A stretch of 64,000 nucleotides of DNA from positions 31,525,637 to 31,589,636 of the forward strand of contig NC_083339.1 in the NCBI RefSeq assembly GCF_019175385.1. The letters are read 5' to 3'. Positions 35,451 to 47,596 of this stretch are shown in pieces. The position numbers and the translations under genes were made by a program. Under the pieces are notes generated by a model. The model was not told where the DNA came from. It did no database searches and saw only the letters and a list, made by a program, of their open reading frames with translations. The stretch is from Lycium barbarum (taxonomy: Eukaryota > Streptophyta > Magnoliopsida > Solanales > Solanaceae). Within the stretch, counting starts at the first letter, position 1, and each line of letters begins with the position of its first letter.

Positions 35451-36290
35451 ATGTTGAGAAGGAAGCATCAACCAGAGGGCTCCCTTGTGAACCAAACTTT
35501 CCAACTCAAATTTGAACGCATTGCTTTCTTCTATGTCATGCCCCAAAGCTCCAGAGTGGTACATACACATTTTGCGGTGACTCATTCCATCAATTTGGGA
35601 TCTTCTAGTTCTGATGGGGCGAATCCTCCCAATGCTGACCCATTAATAGAAGATGCTGACGTAAGAGTCTTTGAACACTGTGAAGTCATAATGCCAAATA
35701 CGAGTGTTCCGAGTGATCCCCTCAGTCGGGATGACATTGTCATGGACCAATAGCGAATGCGGACCCTATATCTTGGTGATGCTTTTCTCATCTATCAGTC
35801 TGATGAGTCGTCTTTTGAAACCTAAACATTCATTGAGGGTATGCCCTGCTTGATCCTAGTTATAAGGACATCTTTTGTGTGTAAAAACCGGAGGGAAAGG
35901 CGGTAACCTATCGAAGCAAACACTAACTATTCCTTTACTTTGGAATTTGATCACCATCTCGTCATTCGTAACTTGTTGAGGCGAGACTCGGTAGGGGCAA
36001 TCCAATGCTTTGACAGTAATAACCCACCATTTCGGTGAAGCCAGCCGAGCATACTCCATTTGCTCTGGGGATTCTTCCCTTGGGCTTAATAATGTAGCAG
36101 AAGCTCCTTTAGGGCTTGATGTCACAGTGGAGGTTTCTTCCTTCTTTATGCTTGAAAGTGCAGCGGTAGCACCCTTCTTTGATGGCCATGTAGGCTCATG
36201 CGGGTTCGATTCCATTTCCTCCTCTTCCGATTCCTCCAGTATCGGGATGTACTTAGAAAGAATCCCCTTTCCTTTGTCCAGGATATTTTT
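35451..36290 (-). pseudogene. Gag-like coding remnant with two CxxH/N-GH finger motifs
   Basis: The frame entering at 36290 reads ILDKGKGILSKYIPILEESEEEEM, an acidic Ser/Thr-rich part, and then KCPYN-like CPYN, stop, DQAGHTLNECLGFKRRLID (about 35870-35790). After more stops and frame changes comes CMYHSGALGHDIEESNAFKFELESLV (about 35560-35480). Both resemble the CxYHxxxxGHxxxxC finger of Tat gag. It lies upstream of gag of element 2, where Ogre elements carry an extra ORF1, but it could be gag of another Tat-like element. Element A's LTR cuts it at 36291. Confidence 0.45.
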
Positions 36291-38708
36291 TGTCATGACA
36301 CGACTAGAGGGGACCATGATGGGTAGCCGGAGCTGACTACCGAGCACTTCACATTAGGCTAATCATCATACTCAACCTGAACGTATATAATCTCCAAAGC
36401 AACACAAGTATGTATACATAAGCCCTCACGGCTGCAAAAATGATATATAAGAGTACAATGTGCTCATCATGGGACATCGACTACCTACACATATATATCT
36501 ACGAGACTCTACTAGAGTACTAGACATAAGGACGGGACAGGACCCCGTCGTGCCCAAAATATAGACACAAAATAATATGATCATAAGTGGCACCACCAGA
36601 ATAATGGAGAGCTCCTGTGAATCTGCTGATGAGCTCTGACGGATCCGCACCGTCTGCTTGTCTACCTGTGGGCATGAACACAGCGTCCATAAACAGAAAG
36701 GACGTCAGTATGAACATTGTACTGAGTATGTAAGACATGAATAATACTGACATAATGAGGTGAGGATATAACCTGATCAACCTTTAAAAGTAAACACATG
36801 TTATACATCTCACATAAATAAACATATCATATGTACCATCGTCGTTAACCCGCGTCTGGGTAACCATCATACGCCGCCCACTAGTGGTGTCATGTCCGGC
36901 CCTCTAGGCACGGTGTAATGATAAGCAGCCCGTATTAGCGGTGACACGTCCGACCATCTAGGCACAATGGAATCGTATGCAGCTCGCGTTTGCGGTGACT
37001 TGTCCGGCCATCTAGGCACGGTGTAATCATCATCATCACATACTTATCATAAACTTATCATAAAGCATGCATTAGAATTCGAAGGTAATCTATAACCATA
37101 TCGGGGTAACGTAAGGTCGAGAACCCCCGATTCCATTATGGAGTAACCGTAATCATCATACCTCACCTTGAAAGAACTAACATTATAAGATGGGTTTAGC
37201 AATAATGAATACATCAAGGAATCATATAATGATCATTAGCCTCGTAAAATATCATATCATATTCATAGCATGAACATTGTGAGAATATTGTATCATAGGC
37301 CTTAGAATCTCTAGACTTAGGTTCATCATTACCATTACCGCATTTGTAATATATCTCTTATTCTTTTATCTCTTAAGAAGCCCTATATAACATTGACTTA
37401 TATTTTCCCGGAATGTAAGAAAGTCATGGAGAGACAAAGGGAGTCATGTCATAGAAATGATGCCTTGGAAGAGAAAGGGACTAGCCTTACATACCTTTTC
37501 ATTTAGCTACTGAATCACTTGAATGCTTCTCTCCAATATTCACGTTTCTACCTTCAAGGAAGTTCGTACTAAAATTAGATAATCGAAGACATGCTTAAGC
37601 TTAGGCTAAAGCTAACGAAAATTGGATAACATCTCCTTTATTTTGATGACTTCCTTCACATAACAAACGATTCCTAACATTAATAACAACACCCACAATA
37701 TCTCAATCACTAACTTCATCAAGCTAGACATTATTAATTTCTCAACATTCCCTACCAAACCCTTTTATAACCCTAACTATGGCACCATACCGTAGCCATC
37801 CCCATGCAATGCCTTTACAACCTCTTTAATACCATTCATAGTAAGATTATTCTCCTTACATGTCAAGAACTATGATTCAAGTTAAGTCATGATTCAAGAA
37901 TATTATTATTTCCATATTCTCCTCCTTTTTATAATCCAAGTCTTTCAACCTCTCAATACTTTTAATAGCATGAAATAAACATAAAGCTTACCTTTGGGGA
38001 TGTAGGAATGGACTTTGAATGAAATTTCTTCACTTGGGGAAAACCCTACTCCAACACCAAAAGATCCATGAGTTCCACATACCCTAGAGAGTATCCTCAC
38101 CCTTTATTCAACAATTTCTTGGTGTGTACTCCTTGATTTCCCTTGGATATGTAATGATATAATGAGGGAATTTTTCTAGAACCTTCAACACTTGGAGAGA
38201 GAATGAAATCTGATATTTTGGGGTGTAACTCGTCTATTTATAGCTAGAACTAGAATGTTCCAGATGAGCGGTTCAACGAGCGGGTCGATGGTCACGTCGA
38301 CTTGCTCCGTCGACCTGTTTCTGCAGATCAAAAGCTACAGAACCATATCGACGGCGGAGATCGATGACCCTTCGACGTGTCGACGGTCTTTCAATGTGTC
38401 TCGTCGATCGGTTTCTGCAGATCAGAATTCTCCGAACATAACGACAGTTCGTATTGACAGCTCGTCGACATGATTGATGGTCAGTCGATTATGTCTGGTG
38501 TCTGCATATTCTCCTCAGTCTGCTCAGCCTGCGTCGGTTCAATCCGTTCGACTTCTAATCCTGCAATATACCTAGAATACCCACTAGTACCTCCATACAC
38601 AGGGTAAAATGTTTAGCATCTCAATACTCGGGTATAAATTTCCATTTCAAGGCATGCTTGGCTAGAAAATCGTAAGTTCTCCCCACCATGAAAGCGAGAG
38701 GTGTAACA
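36291..38708 (-). mobile_element. 3' LTR of chromovirus element A (2418 bp)
   Basis: On the minus strand it starts TGTTACACCTCTCGC (38708) right after a polypurine tract, and ends CGTGTCATGACA (36291). Its last ~830 bp match 43892-44720, the 5' LTR part, with many substitutions (by eye some 40-50 in 500 bp) and a small indel, so the insertion is not recent. Imperfect GTGGTGTCATGTCCGGC-type units repeat at 36880-37020. No gene is seen inside. Confidence 0.88.
38233..38500 (-). promoter_or_regulatory. LTR promoter of element A: TATA box and GTCGAC-rich cluster
   Basis: On the minus strand CTATAAATAGA (38243-38233) is a strong TATA box, 465 bp from the LTR start. Just upstream (38281-38475) at least eight GTCGA/TCGAC motifs occur, several as full GTCGAC, together with two copies of TTTCTGCAGATCA. 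Repeat cluster and TATA are seen directly; promoter function is inferred. Confidence 0.55.
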
Positions 38709-38926
38709 TTCTTTCCCCCTTTAAAAACATTCGTCCTCGAATGTTAAGTTCTTGGGAATTCTGCAAAAATTTCGCCAGTGTTTCCGATGTAACCTGGTGC
38801 TACCGTCCTGTCACAACAGCTCATAATAATATTGCCTCACAGGGCTACAACACAGTAACAAGAAATTATGGCCACACACAGCCAAAAGCATGAAAGAAAG
38901 CATATATACGTCATAACATTGATGTC
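38709..38926 (-). other. Polypurine tract and 3' untranslated end of element A
   Basis: TTTTAAAGGGGGAAAGAA (38726-38709 on the minus strand) abuts the LTR and is preceded by ACATTCGAGGACGAATG, the usual end of this type of polyprotein region. The rest is non-coding. Confidence 0.8.
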
Positions 38927-40501
38927 TCATCTTGGAGCTCTCCCGAGGGTTGAAATAAGTTTAGACTTCATATTTGCTTTCCCTTCCCAAGTCATTTCCT
39001 CTCGATTATTGTTCCGCCACAAGACCTTAACTGAGGATACCTCTTTATTTCTATGTTTTCGTACTTGCCTATCTAGTATGGCAATGGGTACCTCTTCATA
39101 AGTTAACCTTTTCGTCACTTGAACATCCTTTACCGGCATGATTCTGGTAGGGTCTCTGATACACTTACGGAGCATTAATACATGGAAAATTGGATTGACT
39201 GATTCAAGTTCTGAGGGTAAGTCCAGTTCATAAGCTACTTGTCCCACCTTGCAGACAATCTTATAAGGTCCAATGTATCGAGGACTTAACTTTCCCTTCT
39301 TACAAAATTTCATCATGCCTTTCATCGGTGATACCTTTAAGAATACCCAATCATCAACTTGGAATTTCAAGTCTCGCCGACGGTTGTCCGCATAAGATTT
39401 ATGGCGACTTAGGGCTGTCAATATTCGATCTCAGATAACCTTGACCTTTTCGATCACTTGTTGAATCAACTTATGGCCTATTAGTTGTACCTCTCCTACT
39501 TCAAACCACCCAATTGCGGGTCTACACTTCCTTCCATACAGAGCTTCATACGGGGCCATTTGAATATTAAAATGATATATGTTGTTGTTTGCGAACTCAA
39601 TGAGAGGTAAGTGGTCAACCCAACTACCATCGAAATCTAGCACACATGCCCGTAACATATCTTCCAGAGTTTGGATAGTGCGTTCGGCTTTCCCATCAGT
39701 TTGTGGATGAAATGCTGTGCTAAGCCTTTCCTGAGTACCTAAACCTTCTTAGAAAGACTTCCAGAATTTGGCCGTAAACTGTGCTCATCGATTTGTGATA
39801 ATAGATATCGGGACACCATGAAGTCGCATAATCTCTTTGAGATACAACCTTGCATAATCTTCTGCCGAGTACGTGGTTCTGACTGGAAGAAAATGAGTTG
39901 ATTTTGTGAGTCTGTCCATGATCACCCATACAGAGTCATACTTGCTTCGGAAACGAGGTAACCCTACAATGAAATCCATGTTAATCACTTCCCATTTCTA
40001 GGTTGGAATCTCTATAGCCTGCAAAAATCCTCCTGGTTTTTGATGTTCGATTTTCACTTGTTGGCAATTTTGACAATGAGCTACAAATTCTGCTATGTCC
40101 TTCTTCATTCCATCCTACCGATACATTAGGTTAAGATCGTGATACATCTTTGTCGCTCCTGGTTGAATGGAATACCGAGAGAAATGAGCTTCTTCTAGGA
40201 TCCGGCGACGTAATTCAGCAACATTCGGAACACATAGCCTGTCTCGGTATCTAAGAATTCCATCTGTAGAAATTTCGAATGGCGACTCCTCTTTCTCATG
40301 AAAGGTATCTCTATAGTGGCTCAACTGAGGATGTTCATATTGACGCTCTTTCACCTCCACATCTAAGGATGAAACAGTTGGATTGTGAATACCAATTCCT
40401 GTGTTGCCTGAATCAATTAGACGAACCCGGAGGCTGGCTAGCTGGCGGAGCTCATGGATTAATTCTTTCTTCTCCAAATGAACCTTACATAGACTTCGCA
40501 T
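38927..40501 (-). pseudogene. Integrase with C-terminal chromodomain, element A
   Basis: Parts from N to C: RNase H-integrase linker and RDRLCVPNVAELRRRILEEAHFSRYSIQPGATKMYHDL (40501-40115), catalytic core INMDFIVGLPRFRSKYDSVWVIMD (39988-39785) and 39658-39431 with PYEALYGRKCRPAIGWFEVG. The long open frame 39421-38927 holds the C-terminal region and the chromodomain (YEEVPIAILDRQVRKHRNKE, VKVLWRNNNREEMTWE). The chromodomain keeps its Trp residues and marks the element as a chromovirus, a group thought to target heterochromatin. Stops and frame changes near 40115, 39785 and 39725 inactivate the integrase. Confidence 0.9.
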
Positions 40502-41623
40502 TGATTTGCGGCTAAGTGCATTAGCTACTACATTCGCCTTCCCAGGATGATATAAAATGCTTATATCATAATCTTTCAGTAAGTCTAACCACCGCCTCTG
40601 CCGAAGATTCGTCTTCTTCTGCTTGAAAATATATTAGAGGCTCTTGTGATCTGTGTAAATATCAGCATGTACGCTGTACAAATAGTGTCTCCACATTTTT
40701 AATGCATGAATGACCGCAGCTAATTCAAGGTCATGGGTTGGATAGTTCGTCTCATGTTTCCGCAACTGTCTTGAAGCATAGGCAATGACTTTACCGTGCT
40801 GCATCAACACACATCCTAACCCAACAGTAGAGGCATCACAATATACAACATAACCATCTAGCCCTTCCGGGAGTGTCAGGACTGGCGCTGAGGTTAATCT
40901 ATCATTTAACTCCTGGAAACTGCGTGCACAAGCATCAGTCCACTGAAATTTTGCTGATTTATGAGTTAGCTTCGTCAATGGTGCTGAAATAGAGAAAAAT
41001 CCTTCCACGAACCTTCTGTAGTAACCTGCCAATCCCAGGAAACTACGAACTTCTGTAGGTGTTGTGGGCCTTGGCCAAGTCTTCATGGCCTCAATCTTCT
41101 TAGTATCAACTCGATTGCTATCAGATGAAATAACATGGCCCAGAAAAGTTACAGAATTTAGCCAAAACTCGCATTTTGAAAATTTTGTATATAATTCTCG
41201 AGTCCGAAGAATTCCAAGGAAAATACGCAAATGGTCTGCATGCTTGGCCTCTGTCCGAGAGTCTACTAAAATATCATCAATAAACACAATTACAAACAGA
41301 TCTAAAAGAGGTCTGAATATATTATTCATCAAATTCATAAACACCGCCGGAGCATTAGTCAACCCAAATGACATTACTCGAAATTCATAGTGGTCATATC
41401 TTGTTCGGAAAGCTGTCTTGCGAATATCTTCTTCTCTAACTCTCACTTGATGATAACCTGACCTCAGATCTATTTTGGAAAACCATTTTGCACCCTGTAA
41501 TTGGTCAAACAATTCATCCATTCTTGGGAGAGGATATTTATTCTTAATCATCACCTTATTCAGCTGCCTATAATCAATGCACATCCGTAGGGAACCATCT
41601 TTCTTTCTTACAAGTGCTCCCAC
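40502..41623 (-). pseudogene. Reverse transcriptase and RNase H of element A
   Basis: The 329-codon open frame 41623-40634 is the best preserved coding stretch of [56 protein letters not shown] and the catalytic [10 protein letters not shown]. RNase [47 protein letters not shown]. It then meets TAA (40636-40634) where relatives have Gln. The 5' join to the protease frame is broken at 41610-41625, where a few codons of the usual SPWGAPVLFV are missing. C-terminal RNase H continues to about 40502. Confidence 0.92.
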
Positions 41624-42400
41624 AGTGATGAACTGGGCCTAATAAACCCCTTCTCAAGCAAATCTTTCAGTTGTGCCTTTAGCTCTTTCCATTCTGCAGG
41701 AGCCATTCGGTAGGGAGCGATAGAGATTGGTTGAGTATCCGGTAACACATCAATAGTGAAATCAATCTCTCTTTCCGGAGGAAGGCCTTGAAGTTCATTT
41801 GGAAACACATCCGGAAATTCATTTACTACCAGGACGGATTGAAAAGTCGATGGCTTTGCTTCAGTGTTATGAACTCGGACTAGATGATAAATATATCCTT
41901 TGGCGATCATCTTCCTCGCCTTTAGATAGGAAATAAACCTACCCCTTGGAGATGCTGTGTTACCTTTCCATTCAAGCACGGGTTCTCTTGGGAATTGGAA
42001 TCGAACTACTTTCGTTCGGCAATCGACATTGGCATAACAAGAGGCCAACCAATCCATGCCCATAATCACATCAAAATCTAACATTTTCAGCTTAATTAAA
42101 TCGGCAATAGTCTGACAATTACATACCACCACCACACAATTTTTGTATACTTGTTTAGCTATTACGGGATCACCAACCGGAATAGATACCTCAAAAGGTT
42201 TAATTGGCTCGAGTTTCACTCCAATATGATCAGCAATATATGGAGTGATATAGGACAGCGTAGAACCCGGATCAATCAACACAGAAACATCATGAGAGAA
42301 TATAGTCAATATACCTATAACCACATCTGGGGAGGACTCAAGATCCAGACGTTCGGCTAAAGCATAGAACTGGACGCTCCCCCTCTGCCCCTTCCATAGC
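41608..42400 (-). pseudogene. Aspartic protease and RT leader of element A
   Basis: The open frame 42324-41608 holds [19 protein letters not shown], with DPG where retroviral-type proteases have DSG/DTG, then [21 protein letters not shown]. The linker to RT reads [25 protein letters not shown] Pro in the active-site triplet is common in plant chromoviruses, so it need not be a lesion. The frame ends in SLWEHL, out of step with the RT frame. Confidence 0.88.
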
Positions 42401-43696
42401 CTGCTGGAATCTGGGGAGTCTGCACTATCGGGCGCACATATGAGGAAAAACCAGTTGCGGATCCTGTGGGCTGACCCCCACCTCTACCATACCTCGAGGG
42501 ACAACCATGCATCAAGTGCCCAGTCTGTCCACAAACATAACAAGCATCTGAACTTTGGCGACATGGGCCCGAATGTAACTTTTTGCACTAACTACGTCAC
42601 AGAACCGGTGGTCTCCTCTATCTATAATCACCCCAAACTGGGAACCCGAAGATCTCGAGCTCTGACCCTGTCCTGAATGAATGGAGCGATCAAATCTCCT
42701 GCCTGCAAACCGAGGGGGTGCACTAGTTGCCGATTTGCCTGAATGCCTAGAATATGACTGCCTCGGTCCCCCTCTATAGTCGCTACCGGCACCCATAGAT
42801 CTGGCCCTCTTGCTCTGCCCTCTATCAATATCGCGCTCACCCCTTTGCGGATGTTGCTGCTCTTCTAGATTCTGGGCATGGGCCTGAATACGGAAAATAT
42901 CCATCCCTTCTTGCAACGAGGCTGTCAGACAATCTTTCAATAAATGTGGCCCTAAGCCACTCACAAACCTATGCACCCTATCTCCCATATCGGCCACCAT
43001 AGTCGGAGCATATCCATCCAATGAATTAAAGTGAAGGCTATACTCCCGAGCACTCATATTCCCCTGCTTCAAATTTAAGAATCTATCCGCTCTAGCTCGA
43101 CGGACCTCGGGTGGCAAATACTGACGAAGGAAAGCATCCACAAATTCTTGCCAAACTAGGGGAGGTGTATTTTCCTTCCTCGAAGATATCTAGTTATTAT
43201 ACCAAAGAACCGCCACATCCCGGAGTCTATAGGATGCCAACTCCACAGATTCAGTATCAAAGGCATGAATAATTTTTAATGTTCTCAACATCTCATCAAA
43301 AAACCCTTCCGGGTCTTCATCCGGCTTTGACCCGAAAATTTTCGGAGGATTTAAACTCATAAAATCCTGGGCTCGAGTACTAGTCGCCCTGTCACAAGAA
43401 CTTGTACTCTGCCGCTGTGCCTGAGTGGCAACTAACTACATCAGTAACTGAATATCTTTGATCATTTGTTTACCCGAAACAGCCGTTGAAGGAACTGGAG
43501 GCATTGGAGCTGGAACTGAAGCCCCCTCTTGCTCCTCCGCATTAGGCAGAGTGGGAGAGGTATTGGATGGAGCCTCATTATGTGATTTACCTTCTTCTAT
43601 ATTTGTTGGAGGCTCCCTTTCCATTCGCCTTTATGTCATAGCCTTGCCCCTCTGGGCGGCTGTAGCTTTTCTCTTTGGCGGCGTCACTGAAATCAT
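42401..43696 (-). pseudogene. Gag of element A, with zinc knuckle
   Basis: The start at 43696 gives MISVTPPKRKATAAQRGKA, equal in plan to gag of element D (62774). Stops come at 43633-43631 and 43438-43436 (CAG to TAG; D keeps Gln). The capsid-like part DAFLRQYLPPEVRRARADRF, LDGYAPTMVADMGDRVHRFV is open at 43141-42512. The zinc knuckle region (about 42600-42490, SDACYVCGQ-like in a shifted frame) and a basic tail follow. Bases 43331-43696 are repeated in the tandem copy at 52516-52881. Confidence 0.88.
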
Positions 43697-43891
43697 AACG
43701 CACTATTAGGGAGGAAAAATCTTATAACATGGCTCTATGGCACGATCTGACAAGAAGAAGAATGGTCATGTTTCCTAAATTCCCCGCAGGTTCTTGTTTA
43801 TAAGTATGGCGCGCTTCACACCCATAAATGAGACTCTGCTAGACACGGCTCATAGACACACCCTAGGACGGAACTGCTCTGATACCACTTT
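43697..43891 (-). other. Leader and tRNA-iMet primer-binding site of element A
   Basis: On the minus strand TGGTATCAGAGC (43887-43876) lies four bases after the 5' LTR end. It is complementary to the 3' end of initiator tRNA-Met. The rest is untranslated leader, closely similar to the leader of element D (62594-62773). Confidence 0.9.
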
Positions 43892-44720
43892 TGTCACGAC
43901 CCGATTAGAGGGGGCCATGATGGGTACCCGGAGCTGACTACCGAGCACCTCACATTAGGCTAATCATCATACTCAACCTGAACATATATAATCTCAAAAA
44001 CAACACAGGTCTGTATACATAAGCCCTTACGGCTGCAAAAATGATATATAAGAGTACAATGTGCTCATCATGGGACATCGACTACCCACACGTACGTATC
44101 TACGAGCCTCTAATAGAGGACTAGACATAAGGACGTGATAGGACCCCGTCGTGCCCAAAATATATACACAAAAGAATATGATCATAAGTGGCACCTTCGG
44201 AATAATGGAGTGCTCCTGTGAATCTGTTGATGAGCTCCTACGGATCCGCACCATCTCCCTGTCTACCTGTGGGCATGAACACAACGTCTATAAAAAGAAA
44301 GGACGTCAGTACGAACATTGTACTAAGTGTGTAAGACATGAATAATACTGGCATAATAAGAAATCATGAAGCATGAGGTGAGGATATCACCTGATCAACC
44401 TTTAAAAGTAAACATGTGTTATACATCTCACATAAATAAACATATCATATGTACCATCGTCGTTAACCCGCGTCCGGGTAACCATCATACACCGCCCACT
44501 AGTGGTGTCATGTCCGGTGCTCTAGGCACAGTGTAATCATAAGCAGCTCGCATTAGCGGTGACATGTCCGGCCATCTAGGCACGGTGGAATCGTATGCAG
44601 CCCGCCTTCGCGGTGACATGTCCGACCATCTAGGCACGGTGTAATCATCATCATCACATACTTATCATAAAATTATCATAAAGCATGCATTAGAATTCGA
44701 AGGTAGTCTATAACCATATC
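43892..44720 (-). mobile_element. 5' LTR of element A, 3' part only
   Basis: It is the partner of 36291-38708. It begins (minus-strand end) CGGGTCGTGACA at 43892 and runs to ACCATATC at 44720, where element B is inserted. The missing 5' 1.6 kb of this LTR is not found to the right, since the tandem duplication and element D intervene. Confidence 0.88.
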
Positions 44721-46855
44721 TGTCACGCCCCGAACCATGGCCTGGGCGTAACACGGCACTCGGGCCTTGCTTGCATATATCCGAGCAAACCTCATGGCTT
44801 GCTTGTCAAATGGGCATCAAAACAATATAATCTATATGATGCAATTTAAATGAATCATGAAAATGTAATTTGCATAATAATGTCTTGAAATTATCTCATA
44901 GCATGAAAAATCATGAAAACGTAATAGTCTACAAGCACGAAAGCATAACAGACTCAGTGAACTAATATCTGTCTATGAAACCTCTAAACCATGTCTGAAT
45001 ACTAACTACTAGGACATGGCCCTGGACTACCATAAACTGAATACTAATGCAGACTCCATGTTGAACCCCGAGAGAAGTGGGGCTCACCAATAAGCTGATA
45101 ACTGAGGTGATCCTACTGCGCAGGTGTATGCTCTTGAAAATCGGTATCTGCACCATGAAGTGCAGGCCCCGGTCAAAAGGGACGTTAGTACATGGTGAAT
45201 AGTACTAGTATGTAAAAACCTGCTGAAATGAAGAACATGGCACAACATAGGTATAGGACATGAACTGAAACTGAATGTAACTTTAACATGAGCACGAAAT
45301 GTGAGTAAAGTTTGAAAACAGTAAATCAATAGAAATACATGTATATAAAACTGCTTGTAACGTAGGGAATGCTATAGTATAACCGACAACATGATCTGGT
45401 ACTTGCGTCCTACCAGCAGAACACTCACACCTTGCCAGGGATATGAGATTTAAGTAATAATAAGCATGTAAGGATCCAAACTGCATAATGAAGGTGTTGC
45501 CTCCTTGCTGACAACCCTTATCCTACGGTGACTACGTAGTTTCAGGCTATCTGAGCCTTCTCGGTTAGCTAAGCAACTCCCAAAAACATGAACATGATAT
45601 AGTTGGCTAAGAAGTCCATGATTTTCATGAAATAACTTGTAGTCATGATTTCACGAAATAACTTGTAACATGGTTTCATGAAATATCTCGTAATATGGTT
45701 TCATGATATAACTTGTCATATTCTTGCAAACATGTTCTTGATTCATGAGTAATGACAATAGTTCATAATTATATATATAATTGACTTGAAAACATACTTG
45801 TAACTTGCTAGATAAAATCATAAAGTTTTATATAAACATAATGAGAACACATGAGGAAGAATTCACGATTCATGGAGTAAGCTAGGGTTCCTAATAACCG
45901 TAATGGAAGATTAGGAATACAATAACGAATATAGATACAAAATTCATGTACATGAATACATAAATACAGGCTACCAAAATGTTGGTTTTAATGCCCTAGG
46001 ATTTGAACTTAATGGATATCAAGAAACGGAGCATGGGGAAGAACGTAGGGATTCCCACATGTGGATGGAAGTTCTACATACCTTAATTGCTCCAAAATCT
46101 TGAATTAAAGACTTGAATTTTGGAGAAGATTTCCTAAATCTTGATTCTTTAACCTTGAGATGAGTTTTCTTGAAAACCCTAGATTAGGAACAATGATTTC
46201 TTGCTTAGATTATTAGAATATATGTTAGAATTGAGTTGGAAGGGTTTGGATTGACTTACCTTGATGTTTTGGATTGTTGCTAGGGCTTGGAATTGTGAAT
46301 AATGAAATAAAAGAACTGAAGGCTTGAATTTATACAAAAGTGAGGCGGAAATTATATGGACATATTATACGGTCCGTATAATATGACCATATTTTATCAT
46401 GGCTGAAAAAAGAACGTCGGGTTGAGGTTTCATGATGTACAGACGAGTTATACGGTCCGTATAAAATTATATGGGTCGTATAAGTAGTTCGTACAACATG
46501 ACCAGTGAACGGACTGCTCTGTACTCCTTCAGTAAAATGGCCATAACTTTTTGTACAAATGTCCCATTGACCTCCGTAATATACCGTTAGAAAGGTATTT
46601 CAAAGGGATACAACTTTTATTCAGGAAGTTGTCCCAAATTCCTAATAAATAAAGGGGTTATGGTCTTTGAAAGTAAGACCTTCTACAAACTCACTTGCAA
46701 ATATGCCCCGTAGAGTGGCTTCCAACTTTGCTTTACCCAAAGACATTTCTTATGACTTGATTAGTTTTCCAAAAACTTCCTATAACCCTCATATTGGTTC
46801 CATTATATTATCATCTTATGAGTCAAACCTTTGCCCGAAGCTACGAGGTGTTACA
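44721..46855 (-). mobile_element. 3' LTR of chromovirus element B (2135 bp)
   Basis: On the minus strand it starts TGTAACACCTCGTAGC (46855) next to a polypurine tract and ends GGTTCGGGGCGTGACA (44721). It sits inside the 5' LTR of A. The promoter part has two identical 17-bp palindromes and a TATA-like TATAAATT. It belongs to the same family as the LTR at 14115-16417. Confidence 0.9.
46327..46625 (-). promoter_or_regulatory. LTR promoter of element B: TTATACGGTCCGTATAA palindromes and TATA
   Basis: The perfect 17-bp palindrome TTATACGGTCCGTATAA occurs at 46366-46382 and 46448-46464; a variant with GGGTCGTATAA follows. TATAAATT (46334-46327 on the minus strand) is 521 bp from the LTR start. 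Further upstream lies AAAGTTGTATCCCTTTGAAA with CTTTCTAACGG (46620-46575), the counterpart of the conserved block in the LTRs at 14115 and 16438. Confidence 0.55.
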
Positions 46856-47596
46856 ATATCTCCCCCTTGGGATCATTCGTCCTCGAATGATAGGTCATGG
46901 TTTAGAATATGACTGGACATGGCTTGACTACATGAACGTGAAGGAAACATGACATGAAACATGGAGACTGAACTAACATGACATGGTTACATGAAAACGT
47001 GAATACTGAGACATCGAACATGGGCACCGGGTACATGACATGAGCGTGAAACATGAGACATACCATTACATGGGCTATGGAAAGTTACCTTGAAAGTTCT
47101 CTGTTTGCTCTTCAAACAAAAATGGGTATTTGGATTTCATATCCTCCTCGGCTTCTCATGTAGCTTCCTTCACTATCTGACTCCTCCACAGGACTTTCAC
47201 TGAGGCTACTTCCCTAGTTCTCAACTAGCGAACCTGACAGTCAAGAATGGCTACGGGGATCTCCTGATAGGTCAAACCATCCTTAACTGTTATAGTATCA
47301 GCAAGAACAACCAACGACGGGTCTCCTACACACTTCCTCAACATGGACACATGAAACACGGGATGTATAACAGCCAAATCTTGTGGCAACTCAAGATAGG
47401 ATACTAGACTAACCTTTCACAGAATTCTATAAGGTCAAATATATCTGTTACTGAGCTTCCCTTTCTTGCCAAATCTCATAACACTCTGCATGGGTGAGAC
47501 TTTAAGGAACACCCAATCATCAACTGAAAATTCTAAGTCCCTTTGCCTCACATCTGTGTAAGACTTCTGGCGACTCTGAGCTGTTTTCAAATGCTC
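46856..47596 (-). pseudogene. Polypurine tract, chromodomain and integrase C-terminus, element B
   Basis: CCAAGGGGGAGATAT (46870-46856, minus strand) is the polypurine tract. Upstream the C-terminal part reads GPYRILRKVSLVSYLELPQDL, HPVFHVSMLRKCVGDPS, then the chromodomain LTYQEIPVAILDCQVR, stop, LRTREVASVKVLWRSQIVKEAT, stop, EAEEDMKSKYPFLFE. Both stops (TAG at 47227-47225 and TGA at 47158-47156) replace Trp codons. The frame to the integrase is broken near 47597. Confidence 0.85.

Noticed and set aside
40634..42324. Endogenous pararetrovirus (caulimovirus-like) origin of the RT/RNase H
   Set aside because: Integrase, chromodomain, LTRs and a tRNA primer site are present and no movement protein is seen; Ty3/gypsy fits fully.
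43876..43887. tRNA gene (GGTATCAGAGC matches) here and at 62582, 53061
   Set aside because: Only the 12-bp primer-binding site is present, with no cloverleaf around it.
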